A DNA stretch of 11,502 nt. It comes from Chloroflexota bacterium. GTDB lineage: Bacteria; Chloroflexota; Dehalococcoidia; SM23-28-2; RBG-16-64-32. The notes under the pieces are model-generated. The model saw only the letters and a list, made by a program, of their open reading frames with translations. It searched no databases and had not been told where the DNA came from. The DNA lies in the NCBI GenBank assembly GCA_016190405.1, contig JACPQO010000208.1, positions 1-11,502 of the forward strand, written 5' to 3'. Each line of letters starts with the position of its first letter. Position 1 is the first letter of the stretch. Position numbers and translations under genes: made by a program. Shown here in pieces: positions 1-5,791 of the stretch.

Positions 1-770
1 GCTTCCTCCACCCGGCCGGCGATATCCGCCAGGGTGCCCACAACGGTCGTCTGTTCGGGAGTCGTGCCCCAGCGGATGACCGCGACGGGGGTATCGGGCG
101 CTCGTCCGTGGGCGACGAGCTGGTCGACCACGTCCGGGAGCGTCTTGGTGCCCATGAGGACGACCAGGGTATCGACGGCAGTGGCCAGCCTCTCCCAGCG
201 GAGAGCCGATTCGGGCTTGGTGGGGTCCCTTCGGCTCGGCTCAGGGCAGGCTTCGTGGCCCGTGATGACGGCGAAGGACACGGCGACGCCGCGATGGGTG
301 ACCGGAATGCCGGCGTAGGCGGGCACGGCGGTGGCCGAGGTGACGCCGGGCACGACCTCGAAGGGGACGCTGGCGGCGCGCAGGGCCTGCGCCTCCTCGC
401 CGCCCCGGCCGAAGACGAAGGGGTCGCCGCCCTTGAGCCGGACGACGCGCTTGCCCTGGCTGGCCTTATCGACCAGCAGTCGATTGATGGTCTGCTGGTC
501 CCAGTGGGGGCCGCCGCCCTCTTTGCCGGCGAAGATGAGCTCCGCACCCGGGCGGGCGTGCTCCAGCAGGCGCGGGCTGACCAAGCGGTCGTAGACGATG
601 ACCTCGGCTTGGCGTATACGTTCCAGGCCGGCGACGGTGATGAGGCCGGGATCGCCCGGCCCGGCGCCAACGAGGGAGACGAGGCCGATGGCAGCAGAGG
701 CTGGAGGCTGGATCCTTCGGCTGCGCTCAGGACAGGGGTTGGAGGTTGGACGGTCCTCTGGCTCGCTCAT
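1..770 (-). CDS. cobA: Uroporphyrinogen-III C-methyltransferase (SUMT), 3' end cut by window edge
   Basis: This enzyme transfers two methyl groups from SAM to uroporphyrinogen III, giving precorrin-2, the entry to siroheme and cobalamin and, in some prokaryotes, to heme. The visible 256 residues carry the family signatures: the glycine-rich N-terminal loop LVGAGPGDPGLIT, VYDRLVSP, the RLKGGDPFVFGRGGEE stretch, the PGVTSA loop and the IPVTHRG motif. The ATG at 770 shares an ATGA overlap with the hemC stop, which fixes the start and implies translational coupling. Two oddities are seen. The protein has about 25 residues before the usual N-terminus, and two segments reading CPExSRR (residues about 13-19 and 174-180) are encoded by copies of a palindromic repeat. 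The first lies in the N-terminal extension and the second in a loop after ITGHE. The reading frame stays open to base 1, so the C-terminus is unknown; fusion to a HemD domain, common in this family, cannot be judged. Confidence 0.95.
   Translation of the reverse strand, partial: MSEPEDRPTSNPCPERSRRIQPPASAAIGLVSLVGAGPGDPGLITVAGLERIRQAEVIVYDRLVSPRLLEHARPGAELIFAGKEGGGPHWDQQTINRLLVDKASQGKRVVRLKGGDPFVFGRGGEEAQALRAASVPFEVVPGVTSATAVPAYAGIPVTHRGVAVSFAVITGHEACPEPSRRDPTKPESALRWERLATAVDTLVVLMGTKTLPDVVDQLVAHGRAPDTPVAVIRWGTTPEQTTVVGTLADIAGRVEE
228..250 (+). repeat. Short palindromic repeat, copy within cobA
   Basis: This 23-nt element begins CCTTCGGCTCGGCTCAGG and ends GCAGG. By eye it matches the copy at 714-736 at 20 of 23 positions in the same orientation. 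Its ends are imperfectly complementary (CCT/AGG and inner GC pairs). Read on the minus strand it encodes CPEPSRR inside CobA without breaking the frame. The normal family sequence seems to continue directly across it, which suggests insertion into a tolerant loop. Confidence 0.75.
714..736 (+). repeat. Short palindromic repeat, copy near the cobA start
   Basis: This 23-nt element begins CCTTCGGCTGCGCTCAGG and ends ACAGG. It is the sister of the copy at 228-250, in the same orientation and the same reading phase, and encodes CPERSRR near the CobA N-terminus. It lies in an N-terminal extension that typical CobA proteins lack. From memory, sequences of the form CCTTCGRCN-GCTCAGG are dispersed repeats in many environmental bacterial genomes. 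Confidence 0.75.
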
Positions 771-1756
771 GACGTCGTCTCTATCAGAGCAGCCGCGCCC
801 TGCTCGATGAGCTGCTCGGCGAGGCGGGCTCCCAACACCTCGGCGTCTGCGGCTGGCCCCTTGATCTCGCCGCGGATGAGCCGCTCGCCGGTGGGATCGG
901 CCACGAGGCCACGCAGGTGTAGGCGTGGCGGGTCGCCGCGATCAGGGGCGCTGACACCCGCCGCGTTGTCGCCGCTGAGAACGACAGCGTACGCAGCGGT
1001 GGCGGCCTGGCAGCCCCCGCCCAGGCGGCGCTCGAAGGCGCGCTCGGCGGTGACAGCCGCGCGGGCGTGGCCGTCGTCGGCGGCGCGGACGAGCTCCGCC
1101 GCTTCGCCGTCGTCACTGCGCACCTGGACGGCCAGAGCGCCCTGCCCCACGGCGGGGAGCATGACTTCGGGCGGCAGGATCTCGGCCGCCCTGTCCAGCC
1201 AGCCCAAGCGGGCCAGGCCGGCGGCCGCCAGGACCACGGCGTCGTACTCGCCGTCCTGCACCTTGCGGATGCGGGTGTCCACGTTGCCGCGGATGTCGGC
1301 GACGCGAATGTCGGGCCGGTGGGCGCGGAGCTGGGCGGCGCGACGGGGGCTGCCGGTGCCGACGACGGCGCCCGCAGGCAGCTCAGAAAGGCGCAGGCCG
1401 TCGCGGGACACCAGCGCGTCCCGCGGGTCTTCCCGGCGGGCAACGGCCGCGATGACGACGCCCGGCGTCTCCTGGCTGGGCAGGTCCTTCAGGCTGTGCA
1501 CGGCGATGTCGATATCGCCGGCCAGAAGCGCCCGCTCCAGCTCGATGACGAAGACGCCGCGCCCGCCGATCTCGCTCAGGGAAGCGCGAGACCTGTCGCC
1601 GGCGGTGTGGATGGTGCGGACTTCGAAGCGCGCGCCGGGATTGCGGGAACGGAGGGCTGCCAGGACTATGTCGGTCTGGCGGAGGGCCAGGCGGCTGCCC
1701 CGGCTGCCGGCGACGAAGAGCCGGCCCTGAGCCTGTCGACGGGTGCGTCCTGACAC
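767..1756 (-). CDS. hemC: Hydroxymethylbilane synthase (porphobilinogen deaminase)
   Basis: This cytoplasmic enzyme condenses four porphobilinogen molecules into hydroxymethylbilane on a covalent dipyrromethane cofactor. The 329-residue protein has the N-terminal GSRGSRLALRQT motif (residues 17-28), the catalytic Asp in AVHSLKDLP (D91), the arginine-rich GTGSPRR segment (133-139), RGNVDTR, the PAVGQGALA segment and the cofactor-anchoring cysteine in LGGGCQ (C249). The start is a GTG at 1756, 17 bp after hemA, with only a weak CAGGG ribosome site. No other start codon fits between there and the conserved LFVAGSRGSR. The first dozen residues (SGRTRRQAQGR) are an extension partly encoded by a palindromic repeat at 1725-1743, which makes the protein slightly longer than usual. 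Its stop overlaps the cobA start. Confidence 0.96.
   Translation of the reverse strand: MSGRTRRQAQGRLFVAGSRGSRLALRQTDIVLAALRSRNPGARFEVRTIHTAGDRSRASLSEIGGRGVFVIELERALLAGDIDIAVHSLKDLPSQETPGVVIAAVARREDPRDALVSRDGLRLSELPAGAVVGTGSPRRAAQLRAHRPDIRVADIRGNVDTRIRKVQDGEYDAVVLAAAGLARLGWLDRAAEILPPEVMLPAVGQGALAVQVRSDDGEAAELVRAADDGHARAAVTAERAFERRLGGGCQAATAAYAVVLSGDNAAGVSAPDRGDPPRLHLRGLVADPTGERLIRGEIKGPAADAEVLGARLAEQLIEQGAAALIETTS
1725..1743 (-). repeat. Short palindromic repeat forming the hemC N-terminus
   Basis: The plus strand reads CCCTGAGCCTGTCGACGGG. This is the family seen in cobA but in the opposite orientation and another reading phase, so it encodes RRQAQG at codons 6-11 of hemC. One base (ACGGG rather than the AAGGG I remember as usual) breaks the fully symmetric form. 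It lies 10 bases inside the GTG start. Confidence 0.65.
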
Positions 1757-1773
1757 AACGCCCTGCCGCCTGG

Positions 1774-3066
1774 CTAGGGCTCCCGCCGGGGCCGCGCTGC
1801 GTCCGGGTGCACGTCGAACAGGTCCTGCAGGGCCTCCATGTAGAGGCCGGTATCGGCGCCGTCCTTGAGACGGGCGATGGGGCGGTCGAGCATCTTCTTC
1901 ACGATGGCCGACGTCATCGCTTCGATGCGCTGTCGCTCTTCCTCGTCCAGGTCGGGCAGGCGCCGGAGCGTCCGCTCCAGCTCGCGGCGGCGGATGGCCT
2001 CGGCGCGCTCACGCAGGGAGGCGATAACAGGGACGACGTCCAGAGACCGCCACCAGTCCAGGAAGGCCACGACCTCCTCTTCGATTATGGCCTCCACCCG
2101 CCGGACCTCACGCTGGCGCCCGCGCAGGCCGTCCTCGGTGACGGCCTCGATGTCGTCGATATCGAACAGCTGGACGCCGGGGATCTGCTTGACAGCGGGA
2201 TCGATGTCCCTGGGCACAGCGATATCGATGAAGAGGAGCGCGTTGCCGTTGCGCCCCGCCATGGCGAAGCGCACCTCCTGCGGGCCCAGGACGAAGCCGC
2301 CAGCGCCGGTGCCGCTGATCACGATGTCGGATTCGGTCAGGGTCTGGCCCAGGCGCCGGTAGGGAACGCCGGCGGCATTGGGGCCGATTCCGGCGGCCAG
2401 GGCGGCGGCGCGCTCATAGGTACGGTTGGCCACCAGGATGCGCCCGGCGCCGCTCTGGGCCAGGCTCTTGGCGGCCAGCTTGCCGGTGCTGCCGGCGCTG
2501 ATCACCAGCACGGTCTTGCCGGCCAGGTCCCCCAGCCCCTTCCTGGCCAGCGCCACCGCGGCCGAGCTGACCGATACGGAGTAGCGGCCGATGCTGGTCT
2601 GGCTGCGGGCCCGCTTGCCCACGGCGATGGCGGCGTGGAACAGGCGGGAAAGGACGCCGTTCAGCGTATTGGCCTCGGTGGCGGCGGACATCGCCTCGCG
2701 GACCTGGCCCAGGATCTGGGACTCGCCCAGGACCATGGAATCGACGCCGGCGGACACGCGAAACAGGTGGCGCATGGCCTCCTCGTGCCGCAGCACGTAG
2801 AAGCGCGAGCCATCAACCTCAGCGGCCTTCTCAGCGATAAGCATCTCTACGAGCCGCTGGCCATCAGCGGGGCCCGCAGGGGCTGTCGCATACAGCTCCG
2901 TGCGGTTGCAGGTGGACAGCAGGACGGCGCCGCCGATACGGCCACCGATCCTGCACAGAGCCCCCGGCAGCTCCTGCGACGAAAAGGCCAGTTTCTCCCT
3001 CTCCTCCACGGGCGCCGTTCGGTGGCTGAGGCCAACGCAGGTGATGATGGTCGAGTCCCGTTTCAT
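1774..3066 (-). CDS. hemA: Glutamyl-tRNA reductase
   Basis: This enzyme reduces glutamyl-tRNA(Glu) with NADPH to glutamate-1-semialdehyde, the committed step of the C5 route to 5-aminolevulinate. The 430 residues match the family length and order: GLSHRTAPVEEREKLAF at the N-terminus, the catalytic cysteine in LSTCNRTE (C53), GVDSMVLGESQILGQVREA, a nucleotide-binding stretch beginning VLVISAGSTGKLA, IAVPRDIDP with a following DIDDI segment, and the C-terminal helical dimerisation domain. The glycine-rich turn is mildly unusual: a serine stands where the first glycine of the common GAG motif is expected. The ATG at 3066 overlaps the upstream stop as ATGA, which supports this start. Presence of HemA shows that aminolevulinate is made from glutamate rather than by the glycine/succinyl-CoA (Shemin) route. 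HemL and HemB are not in the window. Confidence 0.97.
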   Translation of the reverse strand: MKRDSTIITCVGLSHRTAPVEEREKLAFSSQELPGALCRIGGRIGGAVLLSTCNRTELYATAPAGPADGQRLVEMLIAEKAAEVDGSRFYVLRHEEAMRHLFRVSAGVDSMVLGESQILGQVREAMSAATEANTLNGVLSRLFHAAIAVGKRARSQTSIGRYSVSVSSAAVALARKGLGDLAGKTVLVISAGSTGKLAAKSLAQSGAGRILVANRTYERAAALAAGIGPNAAGVPYRRLGQTLTESDIVISGTGAGGFVLGPQEVRFAMAGRNGNALLFIDIAVPRDIDPAVKQIPGVQLFDIDDIEAVTEDGLRGRQREVRRVEAIIEEEVVAFLDWWRSLDVVPVIASLRERAEAIRRRELERTLRRLPDLDEEERQRIEAMTSAIVKKMLDRPIARLKDGADTGLYMEALQDLFDVHPDAARPRREP

Positions 3067-3701
3067 GATTGCCCCGCCGGTTGCAAGAGCGAGCGGAGGA
3101 GCCGCTCCTTGGCCTGGGCGCGACGGCCGCCGGCCAGCAGGGCCCTCAGCTCCCCGTCGAGGGCGGCGTTCCAGACCTGGGGCGGCACGACAACGTTCTT
3201 CTGGCGCAGCTCGGCGCGGACCTCGGCGGCCAGCTCCAGGAGGAGGGCGTAGTCCTCGGTCAGGAAAGCCTCCAGCTCCTCGCGCATCTTGCGGGCCATA
3301 GCCGGGCTGCCACCGCTGGTGGAGACGGCGACGATGATATCGCCGCGGCGGACGACGCCGGGCATGATGAAGTCGCAGTTGGGGGGGTCGTCTACGGCGT
3401 TGACCCAGACGCCACGCTCCTTGCCTTCACGGGCGACGGCGGCGTTCACGGAGCGGTCGTCGGTGCCGACGAAGGCCAGAGTGTAGCCTTCCAGGTCGCC
3501 GGCGCGGTACCCGCGGGCGATGTGTCGCGCCCTCCCGCCTGCGATCAGGCTGGCCAGATCGGGATGCAGTTCGGGGCTGACCACCGTGACGCGGGCGCCC
3601 GCCTCGAGAAGCCCTTCAACCTTGCGCAGGGCCACTTCGCCACCACCGATGACCACCACCGGCTTGCCGGCGATGTCCAGGAAGACCGGGTAGTAGCGCA
3701 C
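3063..3701 (-). CDS. sirC: Precorrin-2 dehydrogenase / siroheme synthase N-domain protein
   Basis: This stand-alone enzyme of the CysG N-domain/Met8/SirC family oxidises precorrin-2 to sirohydrochlorin with NAD+; some members also insert iron. The 212 residues match the family. MRYYPVFLDIAGKPVVVIGG opens the protein, a dinucleotide-binding GGGEVALRK turn spans about 19-27, VNAVDDPPNCDFIMP covers about 100-114 and holds the conserved aspartates D104/D105, and RRGDIIVAVSTSGGSPAMAR follows. The start is GTG at 3701. A GGAGG ribosome site lies four bases upstream, within the last codons of ahbC, whose stop is only one base away. Whether this protein also chelates iron cannot be told from sequence. 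Confidence 0.93.
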   Translation of the reverse strand: MRYYPVFLDIAGKPVVVIGGGEVALRKVEGLLEAGARVTVVSPELHPDLASLIAGGRARHIARGYRAGDLEGYTLAFVGTDDRSVNAAVAREGKERGVWVNAVDDPPNCDFIMPGVVRRGDIIVAVSTSGGSPAMARKMREELEAFLTEDYALLLELAAEVRAELRQKNVVVPPQVWNAALDGELRALLAGGRRAQAKERLLRSLLQPAGQS

Positions 3702-3702
3702 G

Positions 3703-4962
3703 CTACCTCCAGGTCGCGCTCTCCACGGGCACGAGCTCCAGGGGTTCGGGCAGGACCGTGGTGTCGTCGCGGGGAATGCCCAGCTCCTCGTGGCTGAGGT
3801 AGCAGGCGGGATCCTCGGCCCACATGTCGCCGTAGTAGGACCAGGCGCGGACGCGCAGGTTGCCGTTGCAGATCTCGAAGTAGGGACAGCGGGAGCACTT
3901 GCCCTTGATCTTGCCGTGGCGGTCCTTGAGCACCGCCATCACGGGGTCGGAGGTGTCCGGCCATATCTCGCTGAAGGGCCGCTCCCGGACGTTGCCGAAG
4001 GTGTAGGCGGACCAGAACTGGTCGGCGTGGACGTTGCCCAGGGGATCGATGTCCGCCACAGCGACGCCGGACTGGTTGCCGCCGTTCCACTTGAGCATCT
4101 GGTATATCTCCTCCGCCCTCTCGGGCTGCCGTTCGAGAGCGCGCAGGTAGAGGTAGACGCCATCGGTATGGTTGTCGACGGTGAGGATATCCTTGGTGAT
4201 GCCGCGGCGGTGGAAGTCCTCCACGTGGTCGAAGATCTTGTCCACGGCGGCGCGGGTCTCCTCGGGCGCCAGGTCCGCGCCGTGCTTCTGCTGGAGCCGC
4301 TCGCCACGGCCGGCGTAGGCCAGGTGGTAGAAGCAGGCCCGGGGGATGTCCTCCTCCTCGATGAGCCGGAAAATCTCGTCGATGTGCTCGTGGTTGTAGC
4401 GGGTGAGGGTCATGCGGATGCCCACGCGGATGCCCTCGGCCAGGCAGTTGCGGATGGCCTGGAGCGAGGCCTGGAAGGCGCCCTTCTTGCCGCGGAACTT
4501 GTCGTGGACCTGCTCGGGGCCGTCGATGCTGATGCCGACGTAGGACAGGCCGAGCTCCTTGAGCTGGCGGGCGACATCGCGGGTGATCAGCGTACCGTTA
4601 GTCGAGAGGACGCCGCGGATGCCCTTCTCCTGGGCGTAGCGGATGAGCTGGAACAGGTCGCCGCGTAGGAGGGGCTCGCCGCCGGAGAAGAGGATGACCG
4701 GCGCGCCGAACTGGGCCAGGTCATCGATGACGCGGAGGGCCTCCTCGGTAGTGAGCTCGCCCTCGTACTCCCGGTCGTGGGAGTCCGTGTAGCAGTGGGC
4801 GCAGAAGAGGTTGCAGCGGCGGGTGAGGTTCCAGACCACAACCGGCTTCTTGTCCTGGGAGTAGTGCAGCAGATGGGCCGGGAGCCGGCCGCTGTGCCGC
4901 CCGAAGCGCAGGGCATCGCCGGGCGTTGCGGTCCCGCAAAGGAGCCGGGTTACGCCTAACAT
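3703..4962 (-). CDS. ahbC: Radical SAM/SPASM protein, probable AhbC (12,18-didecarboxysiroheme deacetylase)
   Basis: AhbC removes the two acetate side chains of 12,18-didecarboxysiroheme, giving iron-coproporphyrin III in the siroheme-dependent heme pathway. The 419-residue protein has the radical SAM cluster motif CNLFCAHC (C50, C54, C57), GGEP (94-97), STNGT, and a C-terminal SPASM-like cysteine set (C356, C359, C365, C387) for an auxiliary Fe-S cluster. The N-terminus (LLCGTATPGDALRFGR, then DKKPVVVWNLTRRCN) and the VDNHTDGVYLYLR and HADQFWSAYTFGNVRERPFSEIW segments match AhbC/NirJ proteins as I remember them. The close relative NirJ, which acts in heme d1 synthesis, is the main alternative. 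The setting among siroheme and early heme genes, with no nir genes visible, favours AhbC. The ATG at 4962 has an AAAGG site six bases upstream and follows the regulator by 15 bp. Confidence 0.85.
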   Translation of the reverse strand: MLGVTRLLCGTATPGDALRFGRHSGRLPAHLLHYSQDKKPVVVWNLTRRCNLFCAHCYTDSHDREYEGELTTEEALRVIDDLAQFGAPVILFSGGEPLLRGDLFQLIRYAQEKGIRGVLSTNGTLITRDVARQLKELGLSYVGISIDGPEQVHDKFRGKKGAFQASLQAIRNCLAEGIRVGIRMTLTRYNHEHIDEIFRLIEEEDIPRACFYHLAYAGRGERLQQKHGADLAPEETRAAVDKIFDHVEDFHRRGITKDILTVDNHTDGVYLYLRALERQPERAEEIYQMLKWNGGNQSGVAVADIDPLGNVHADQFWSAYTFGNVRERPFSEIWPDTSDPVMAVLKDRHGKIKGKCSRCPYFEICNGNLRVRAWSYYGDMWAEDPACYLSHEELGIPRDDTTVLPEPLELVPVESATWR

Positions 4963-4977
4963 AGGGAGCCTTTCTAG

Positions 4978-5658
4978 TTAACGGGACTTGGTTGGGGCGG
5001 CGGTCGCGACCTCTTCGTAGGTCTCAGCGATGGCCAGGAGGACCTGGTCGGCCAGGTTGGAGAGGAGGTCCCACACCTCCACTGCCTGCTCGGCAGAAAG
5101 ATCGCTCCTCTGGGCAACCTCCATGGCCGTGTCATCCAGCCCCTTGCGGAAGAACGTGAAGGCCTCCAGAACGTCGCGCAGGCTGAGGCCGTCGTGGATC
5201 ACTTCGCGGCCGTATTCCTGGCCGATCTCGCGGGCCTCCTCGGAAAGGCGGCCCCGCTTGGCGCCCCGGGTGAGGTATTCGGCGACCAGGTTGACCAGAC
5301 GCCGGCCCATGGGGCGCAGCCGCTCGCGGTCCTCTTCGCGCAGGTTGGAGTACCAGGGAGCCGACTGGCTGCGGCCCCGCTGCAGGCGGCGACGGATTCG
5401 GGCCAGGGCCAGGTTACTGAGGGAGCTATAGGGCTCCCGCGCGGCCGACCCCTGCCCGGCGACCAGGGCGCGCAGGTCGTCCTCGGAGAAGCGGCGGTGG
5501 CCGCCGGGGGTGCGGAAAGAGCGGACGTGGCCGGCGTCGGCCCAGCGCCGGAGCGTGGACTCGTTGACGCCGAGGAGCTTGCAGGCCTGGCCCAGGGTGA
5601 TCCAGCGGGTGTTCAAAACTTCGGGGTCGTCACGATAGCGAAGCACAGCGAACCTCAC
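4978..5658 (-). CDS. BldC/MerR-type helix-turn-helix regulator with C-terminal helical domain
   Basis: This is the first gene of the tetrapyrrole operon, so it is likely autoregulated and a candidate regulator of heme/siroheme synthesis. Residues about 19-63 form a MerR/BldC/excisionase-type winged HTH: WITLGQACKLLGVNESTLRRW, then VRSFRTPGGHRRFSEDDL, whose wing signature is very typical. Residues about 110-215 are a mostly helical region (YGREVIHDGLSLRDVLEAF, FFRKGLDDTAMEVAQ, VWDLLSNLADQVLLAIAETYEE). It resembles the helical sensor-like domains N-terminal to some RsbR or PucR-type proteins, but I cannot assign it to a named family. No cysteine pair or obvious heme-binding CP motif is visible; the only cysteine is in the HTH. 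The GTG at 5658 has a weak GAGAG site; an in-frame GTG at 5646 is the alternative start. It is followed by ahbC after 15 bp. Confidence 0.87.
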   Translation of the reverse strand: MRFAVLRYRDDPEVLNTRWITLGQACKLLGVNESTLRRWADAGHVRSFRTPGGHRRFSEDDLRALVAGQGSAAREPYSSLSNLALARIRRRLQRGRSQSAPWYSNLREEDRERLRPMGRRLVNLVAEYLTRGAKRGRLSEEAREIGQEYGREVIHDGLSLRDVLEAFTFFRKGLDDTAMEVAQRSDLSAEQAVEVWDLLSNLADQVLLAIAETYEEVATAAPTKSR

Positions 5659-5670
5659 TAACTCTCAATA

Positions 5671-5749
5671 GCCCAAATGGGGGCGTCGAAACCTTCTGAC
5701 CAGATTTTATGGTGGCGCCTTCTCCGGTGTCAAGCGGATGTGCCCAAAT
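5671..5749. promoter_or_regulatory. Paired GCCCAAAT direct repeats flanking the operon promoter
   Basis: The octamer GCCCAAAT occurs at 5671-5678 and 5742-5749, 71 bp apart in the same orientation, one on each side of the promoter. The proximal copy continues into GGGGGC and forms a small inverted repeat (GCCC/GGGC). As BldC-type proteins can bind direct repeats, these are candidate operators for the first gene's product; that link is inference from position only. Confidence 0.3.
5704..5733 (-). promoter_or_regulatory. Sigma-70-type promoter of the tetrapyrrole operon
   Basis: On the minus strand a perfect -35 box TTGACA (5733-5728) is followed after 18 bp by TAAAAT (5709-5704), five of six matches to the -10 consensus. 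Transcription would start near 5697, leaving a leader of about 40 bases before the regulator GTG at 5658. It is the clearest promoter in the window. Confidence 0.75.
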
Positions 5750-5791
5750 TTCCTGTCAATCCGCGCGTAGCGAATGCTGAAGGGCGCGCCC

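Noticed and set aside
108..1730. Long plus-strand open frame (540 codons) over cobA and hemC, with no family match
   Set aside because: It is antisense to two clearly recognised enzymes. Its low-complexity Ser/Arg/Ala-rich text is what GC-rich genes give in other frames.
1807..3252. Long plus-strand open frame over hemA
   Set aside because: It is antisense to hemA with its full set of motifs, is Gly/Ala/His-rich, and has no recognisable domain.
3790..4668. Plus-strand open frame of about 290 codons over ahbC
   Set aside because: It is a Val/Ala/Gly/Asp-rich shadow of the radical SAM gene, without a ribosome site or motif.
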